Assembly (NCBI GenBank): GCA_020850375.1
Contig: JADZET010000050.1
Coordinates: forward strand, 1-14,959
Direction of reading: 5' to 3'
Length of the DNA: 14,959 bases
DNA from: Phycisphaeraceae bacterium
Lineage (GTDB): Bacteria; Planctomycetota; Phycisphaerae; Phycisphaerales; Phycisphaeraceae
A program made the position numbers and the translations under genes. Positions within the stretch are counted from its first letter, which is position 1, and each line of letters starts with the position of its first letter. Below the pieces are notes generated by a model that was given only the letters and a program-made list of their open reading frames with translations, did no database searches and was not told the origin of the DNA. Below, piece by piece: positions 9,902 through 14,959 of the stretch.

Positions 9902-9991
9902 GAGCGTCGGCAACGGCCCCGTCCAGTACCCCCGACAATCATGTCATCCACGCGTGAACCGTGACCGGTCCAACGCCTTGACCGGCAAAGA

Positions 9992-10025
9992 ATAACCTCT
10001 TCGAGAGTTATCCCGAAGAGGTTAT
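9992..10025. promoter_or_regulatory. perfect 12-bp inverted repeat with an alternative fold
   Basis: ATAACCTCTTCG (9992-10003) pairs perfectly with CGAAGAGGTTAT (10014-10025) around a 10-base loop. The left arm can instead pair with AGAGTTAT (10004-10011), with one bulged C and a TCG loop, so two hairpins compete. It lies in the 308-base gap (9814-10121) between the two exported-protein genes, about 100 bases past the stop of the upstream one. It may terminate that gene, but the T run after it is poor. Apart from this hairpin and the promoter at 9873-9901, I see nothing else in the gap. Confidence 0.45.
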
Positions 10026-10121
10026 AAGGTTTGATCCACCCGGGCAGGTTCAGCGGGGGTACGTTCGTCTTCACGGCATCCCCGCTGTGTCAGCCTGAAC
10101 GATCGGGCTGGAGGTCAATCG

Positions 10122-10544
10122 TTAATCTTTCTCCTTGCCTTTGTCCTTACCTTTGTCGCCCTTGTCTTTGTCCTTGTCCTTGCCCGTGTCGCCTTTGTCC
10201 TTGTCCTTGCCGGGCTTGGTGATGGCGTCGACCTTGGTGGCCGTGCCGTCGGCGTGGGCGACCTTCACGCGGTTGCCGACGACGAGCACCTGGTCCATCG
10301 TCGCGTCCTCGCCGTCGAGCATGTACTTGGTCTGGTCGTTGACCTTGATGGTCATGGTGTGGGCGCTGTCGCTCTCGCCCATGGTCAGCTCGAAGCTCAT
10401 GTGATCATCCGCGACGGCGGTGATCTTGCCCACGCTCATCCGCGGGTGGTCCTTGGGCGCGTCCTCGGCACGGGCGGGCAGGGCCTGCATCATCAGGCCC
10501 ATCAGCAGCACGATCCCCAGGGTCAGCCAGTGATGACGACTCAT
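10122..10544 (-). CDS. small exported protein with Lys/Asp repeat tail
   Basis: Function unknown. The 140-residue product has a clear signal peptide, MSRHHW, a hydrophobic run (LTLGIVLLMGLMMQAL) and PARA just before EDAP. Residues about 38-110 form the same beta-rich domain as the gene at 9487 (GKITAVADDHMSFELTMGE), so the two are tandem paralogues. It ends in about 29 residues made almost only of Lys, Asp and Gly, which the paralogue lacks. The ATG at 10544 is supported by AAGGAG 6 bases upstream; a TTG at 10565 is also in frame. Neighbours give no functional hint. The charged tail could bind metal, polymer or cell wall, but that is speculation. Confidence 0.8.
   Translation of the reverse strand: MSRHHWLTLGIVLLMGLMMQALPARAEDAPKDHPRMSVGKITAVADDHMSFELTMGESDSAHTMTIKVNDQTKYMLDGEDATMDQVLVVGNRVKVAHADGTATKVDAITKPGKDKDKGDTGKDKDKDKGDKGKDKGKEKD
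10125..10211 (-). repeat. hexanucleotide low-complexity tract coding the Lys/Asp tail
   Basis: The tract is built from variants of the plus-strand hexamer GTCCTT (AAGGAC on the coding strand, Lys-Asp), interrupted by GCC and GTCGCC units that give Gly and Asp. It runs up to the stop codon. Such tracts change length by replication slippage in whole codons, so length variation between strains is expected. Confidence 0.75.
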
Positions 10545-10550
10545 ACAATG

Positions 10551-10556
10551 CTCCTT
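10551..10556 (-). promoter_or_regulatory. Shine-Dalgarno choosing the ATG start at 10544
   Basis: AAGGAG on the minus strand lies 6 bases before the ATG at 10544 and would be inside the coding region if the TTG at 10565 were used. Confidence 0.7.
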
Positions 10557-10800
10557 CCATGACAAGCGTCCAACGGCCTACCCACACGGATCTGCCGCCG
10601 GACGCTGTGCTTGGCAACGGTTTTCAGTGGCGCCACCTCTTCAGAGCCGGGCGATGCCCACTGGAGCGGTCGCTCCGCACTCTGTACGCAGGTTTCGGTC
10701 TGTGGTTCATGGCGCCCCATCGTCCACAGGCATGGTAGGCGCCCGTCTTGTCGTTTCGCCATTCGATGCGGGACAATCCTTCACGAACAAGAGGATAAAC

Positions 10801-10872
10801 ATGTTCGCTGTATGGTCGAGTCGCGGCGTAACTATAATCCGCCCATGCGACCGGGCCGTGATTATGAACTGA
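10801..10872 (+). other. possible 23-codon leader ORF overlapping the mnmG start
   Basis: An ATG at 10801 has GAGG (10791-10794) with a 6-base spacer. It opens a 23-codon frame ending at TGA 10870-10872, 26 bases inside mnmG and in another frame. It could couple translation to mnmG. It is equally possible that it is chance, because mnmG also has a leaderless-type promoter. In the rest of the 300-base gap (10545-10844) I see only a weak promoter-like pair, TTGTCG (10748-10753) and GACAAT (10772-10777). Confidence 0.2.
10833..10838 (+). promoter_or_regulatory. consensus -10 box placed for a leaderless mnmG transcript
   Basis: A perfect TATAAT ends 6 bases before the mnmG ATG at 10845, which would put the transcription start at or next to the A of the ATG. 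There is no Shine-Dalgarno sequence in front of that ATG, as expected for a leaderless message. No good -35 box is seen at 16-18 bases. Confidence 0.4.
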
Positions 10873-12812
10873 TCGTGATCGGCGGGGGGCACGCGGGCCT
10901 CGAGGCGGCGTGGGCGGGGGCGAACCTGGGGGCGCCCACCGCGCTGGTGACGATCGACCCGACCAAGATCGGGGCGATGAGCTGCAACCCCGCCATCGGC
11001 GGGCTGGCCAAGGGGCAGATCGTCCGCGAGGTCGACGCGCTCGGCGGGCTGATGGGCCTGGTCGCCGACGCCACGGGCATCCAGTTCCGCATCCTCAACG
11101 CCACGCGCGGGCCGGCCGTGCACGGGCCGCGATGCCAGTCGGACAAGTACCGCTACGCCTGGGAGGCGCAGCGTCTGATCTCGCTACGGCCGCAGATCGA
11201 CGTGATCGCCGGCGTCGTCGCGGGCCTGATCGTCGAGGATGGCCGGATCGTCGGCGTGGAGATCGATCCGCCGCCGGTCGCAAGTCCCAACGCCACACCG
11301 GGGGTGCTCGGGGCCTCGCCCTACGAACGTCTGCGGCGCGATGGTGATGATTCGCACAAACCCGCGATCGCGATCACCCAGCGGACGCGCCTGGGCGCCC
11401 CGGCCGTGGTGCTGACGACGGGCACGTTCATGCGCGGCCTCCTGCACACCGGCCCGCGGAAGGTCGAAGGCGGGCGGATCGGCGAGGCTCCGGCCAATGC
11501 GATCAGCGACTCGCTGCGCGAACTGGGCTTCGAGCTTGGGCGACTCAAGACCGGCACGCCGCCGCGCCTGGATGGCAAGACGATCGATTTCGACGCGCTG
11601 CCGATGCAGCCGGGGGATGAGACGCCTGTGGCGTTCAGTGAGATGTCGGGGAGCAACCTCAACCCAGGGCCCGGAAGCGCTGGGCTTTATGCGGCGGTTT
11701 TCGAACGTTTTCCGGTGCTGCCCCAGCGTCCCTGCTGGATCACGCACACCTCCGAGGCCGTGCACGAGCTGATCCGCGGCAACCTCCACCTGGCCCCGAT
11801 GTACAACGGCCAGATCCAGACCACCGGGCCGCGGTACTGCCCGAGCATCGAGGACAAGGTCGTGCGCTTCCGTGACAAGACCTCGCATCACGTCTTCCTC
11901 GAACCCGAGTCGCTCGACACCGACGAGATCTACTGCAACGGCATCTCGACCTCCCTGCCCGCCGAGGTGCAGGACCAGATCATCGCCGGCCTGCCCGGGT
12001 GCGCGAAGGCTCGCGTGCACAAGTACGGGTACGCGGTCGAATACGACATGGTTTATCCCCACCAGATCGACGCCACGGGCATGACCAAGCACGTCCATGG
12101 CCTCTTCCTGGCCGGGCAGATCAACGGCACGAGCGGCTATGAGGAGGCGGCGTGCCAGGGGCTCGTGGCGGGGCTCAACGCCGTGCGCTATGCGCGTGCC
12201 GAGGAGCTCGTGCGTCTGCGGCGGGATCAGGCCTACACGGGCGTGCTGATGGACGACCTGGTGACCAAGACGCCGCGCGAGCCCTATCGCATGTTCACCA
12301 GCCGGGCTGAGTTCCGCCTGGAACTGCGGGCGGATAACGCCGATGCGCGCCTCACGCCTCTGGGCCGCGCGTGGGGACTTGTCGATGACGCCCGCTGGGC
12401 GGTCTACGAATCACGGCAGCGGGCGGTCGAGGCGTTGCGGGCGGTGATGGCGGCGACGAAACACCAGGGCGTGCGCCTGATCGACTGGGCCAAGCGGCCC
12501 GAGGCGACGGTCGAATCATTGACGGCCATCTTGGGACCGCAAGCTCCGGATCGACGCGTGCTGACCAAACTCCTGGCTGAGGTGCAGTACGCCGGCTACC
12601 TCACGCGTCAGCGGCAGGAGATGGAGCGGCTGTCCAGGCAAGAGTCGCAGCCGCTTCCGGCCGATCTTGATTATCTCCGCGTCGAGGGGCTGGGCGTCGA
12701 GGCCCGCCAGACACTCAGCAAATTCCGCCCCGCCACGTTCGGGCAGGCGGCGCGTCTGGCGGGCATCACCCCGGCGGACCTGATGGTCCTGACCGTCGCC
12801 GTCGCCCGATGA
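10845..12812 (+). CDS. mnmG: tRNA uridine-34 5-carboxymethylaminomethyl modification enzyme, FAD subunit
   Basis: MnmG (GidA) works with MnmE to modify the wobble uridine of tRNAs, using FAD, NADH and methylene-tetrahydrofolate. The 655-residue product is slightly longer than the E. coli enzyme (about 629). It shows the FAD Rossmann motif IGGGHAGLEAA (12-22), MSCNPAIGGLAKG with Cys47 at the same number as in E. coli, TGPRYCPSIEDKVVRF with the second conserved Cys at 332, and the second signature INGTSGYEEAACQG. The C-terminal helical domain ends in YLTRQ and beyond. Two stretches look inserted relative to E. coli from memory: residues about 142-178, and about 268-290, which contains a terminator-like hairpin. 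The ATG at 10845 begins directly at homology; the frame stays open upstream to 10611, but that part has no family resemblance. The start may be leaderless. MnmE is not in the window. Confidence 0.95.
   Translation: MRPGRDYELIVIGGGHAGLEAAWAGANLGAPTALVTIDPTKIGAMSCNPAIGGLAKGQIVREVDALGGLMGLVADATGIQFRILNATRGPAVHGPRCQSDKYRYAWEAQRLISLRPQIDVIAGVVAGLIVEDGRIVGVEIDPPPVASPNATPGVLGASPYERLRRDGDDSHKPAIAITQRTRLGAPAVVLTTGTFMRGLLHTGPRKVEGGRIGEAPANAISDSLRELGFELGRLKTGTPPRLDGKTIDFDALPMQPGDETPVAFSEMSGSNLNPGPGSAGLYAAVFERFPVLPQRPCWITHTSEAVHELIRGNLHLAPMYNGQIQTTGPRYCPSIEDKVVRFRDKTSHHVFLEPESLDTDEIYCNGISTSLPAEVQDQIIAGLPGCAKARVHKYGYAVEYDMVYPHQIDATGMTKHVHGLFLAGQINGTSGYEEAACQGLVAGLNAVRYARAEELVRLRRDQAYTGVLMDDLVTKTPREPYRMFTSRAEFRLELRADNADARLTPLGRAWGLVDDARWAVYESRQRAVEALRAVMAATKHQGVRLIDWAKRPEATVESLTAILGPQAPDRRVLTKLLAEVQYAGYLTRQRQEMERLSRQESQPLPADLDYLRVEGLGVEARQTLSKFRPATFGQAARLAGITPADLMVLTVAVAR
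11663..11684 (+). repeat. terminator-like palindrome inside mnmG
   Basis: CCCAGGGCC (11663-11671), CGGA, AGCGCTGGG (11676-11684) matches the hairpin at 6265-6286 in 19 of 22 positions and can fold with one mismatch. It is read as NPGPGSAG (residues 273-280) within a stretch that appears inserted relative to other MnmG proteins. Confidence 0.5.
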
Positions 12813-12815
12813 CTG

Positions 12816-12890
12816 GGTAGGGCACGCATCCTGCGTGCCGTATTCGTGAAGGAACGATCCATACACGGCACGCAGGATGCGTGCCCTACC
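12816..12890. repeat. nested 26-bp inverted repeat between mnmG and zwf
   Basis: Two perfect 26-base inverted arms (12816-12841 and 12865-12890) flank a 23-base centre. Each arm contains GGCACGCA-TCC-TGCGTGCC or its complement, a hairpin by itself with 8 bp and a 3-base loop. The whole can fold as one long stem or two small ones. It starts 3 bases after the mnmG stop and ends 15 bases before the zwf ATG. This is REP/BIME-like; a tiny non-autonomous mobile element is the other reading. No T run follows, so a simple terminator is less likely. Confidence 0.85.
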
Positions 12891-12905
12891 GCTGGAAACC
12901 ACCGC

Positions 12906-14435
<1,530 letters not shown>

Positions 14436-14446
14436 GAGATACGTAC

Positions 14447-14465
14447 CCCCCGGGGGAGCCGGGGG
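14447..14465 (+). other. all-GC hairpin between zwf and pgl
   Basis: CCCCCGG (14447-14453) and CCGGGGG (14459-14465) form a 7-bp stem of only G-C pairs with a GGGAG loop, in the 47-base gap. No T run follows, so it is not a standard terminator. It might stabilise the zwf message or tune pgl translation, or be a chance product of high GC. Confidence 0.35.
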
Positions 14466-14482
14466 CTGAGACATGGCGGGAC

Positions 14483-14959
14483 ATGGACATGACGTCAGGA
14501 TCATCCGAGGAATCAAAGAAGCCGGCCGAGTCGTTGGACCTACCCGGCGACGTGCACGTGGCCGAGTCGCACAGCGAGCTCCTGGACAACCTCGCGGCGA
14601 TCATGCTCCGCAACGCCATGCGTTCGATCCAGGATCGCGGCGTGTTCCATCTGGCATTGTCCGGCGGCTCGACGCCCGAGCCCTTCTACGTCCGGCTGGT
14701 GATCGACCCGCGCTACCGCCTCTTCCCCTGGCCCAGCACGCACCTGTGGATCGTCGATGAGCGGCGCGTCCCGCTCGACCACGAGAAATCGAACTTCAAC
14801 ATGATCCGCCAGTCGTTGTCGGACCACGTGCCGATGCGCAAGTCGCAGGTGCACCCGATTCCGGTGGACGAGGCCGACCCGGCCGCGGCGTATGAGCGGG
14901 AGCTGCGTGAGCACATCCCTTTGTCTCCGCCGTCGAGCAACACCCGTCCGGACGATCAA
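14483..14959 (+). CDS. pgl: 6-phosphogluconolactonase, C-terminus cut by window edge
   Basis: Pgl hydrolyses 6-phosphogluconolactone, the product of Zwf, to 6-phosphogluconate. The frame is open from ATG 14483 to the window end, 159 codons against about 230-260 in the DevB/NagB-like family. The evidence is HLALSGGSTPEPFY near residue 53-66 and WIVDERRVPLDHEKSNFNM, both hallmarks of this family, plus its place directly after zwf. A second in-frame ATG lies at 14489, and GGGA just before it makes that start equally possible. A glucosamine-6-phosphate deaminase is the nearest alternative, but the motifs and the zwf context favour Pgl. Confidence 0.93.
   Translation, partial: MDMTSGSSEESKKPAESLDLPGDVHVAESHSELLDNLAAIMLRNAMRSIQDRGVFHLALSGGSTPEPFYVRLVIDPRYRLFPWPSTHLWIVDERRVPLDHEKSNFNMIRQSLSDHVPMRKSQVHPIPVDEADPAAAYERELREHIPLSPPSSNTRPDDQ

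Noticed and set aside
10125..10211. CRISPR or tandem-repeat array
   Set aside because: Units are hexamers in frame with the protein, without spacers.
10611..10844. N-terminal extension of mnmG by 78 codons
   Set aside because: No homology to the family; the FAD motif begins right after the ATG at 10845, as usual.
12846..12905. N-terminal extension of zwf by 20 codons
   Set aside because: It only translates the right arm of the palindromic repeat.

Overview
The window is high-GC bacterial chromosome, about two thirds G+C by eye, carrying mostly core metabolic genes. Nothing suggests a plasmid, prophage, CRISPR locus or biosynthetic cluster, and I found no tRNA or rRNA gene. Gene content alone does not fix the lineage. 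The long coiled-coil protein, an actinobacterial-like class II fumarase next to a class I fumarase, and a palindromic intergenic repeat whose chance translation reads GTQDACPT all suit a planctomycete, perhaps of the Phycisphaerae type. That placement is inference from memory of similar genomes.

Layout, left to right. Minus strand: the N-terminal three quarters of PTS enzyme I (ptsI, cut by the window edge), a 227-base gap with palindromic repeats and a terminator, then metK. Divergent from metK is a 1092-residue, almost entirely helical protein built on an 11-residue (hendecad) repeat. A strong terminator separates it from a convergent class I fumarase (minus). That gene is divergent from a class II fumarase, fumC (plus). 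The stop of fumC nearly touches the stop of a small secreted-protein gene (minus), and a second, paralogous secreted-protein gene lies upstream of it in the same direction. Plus strand again: mnmG (tRNA U34 modification), a 75-base nested inverted repeat, zwf and the start of pgl.

How the genes work together. zwf and pgl encode the first two steps of the oxidative pentose phosphate pathway and look like one operon. The two fumarases are unrelated enzymes for the same TCA-cycle reaction, an Fe-S one and an oxygen-stable one, back to back across 117 bases. MetK makes S-adenosylmethionine. PtsI starts the phosphotransferase relay. The other genes have no clear functional link.

Most worth a second look: the hendecad protein; the tandem pair of small exported paralogues, one with a Lys/Asp repeat tail; a terminator-like hairpin inside mnmG that closely resembles the true terminator at 6265-6286 and sits in an apparent protein insertion; the nested palindrome before zwf; and the likely leaderless start of mnmG.
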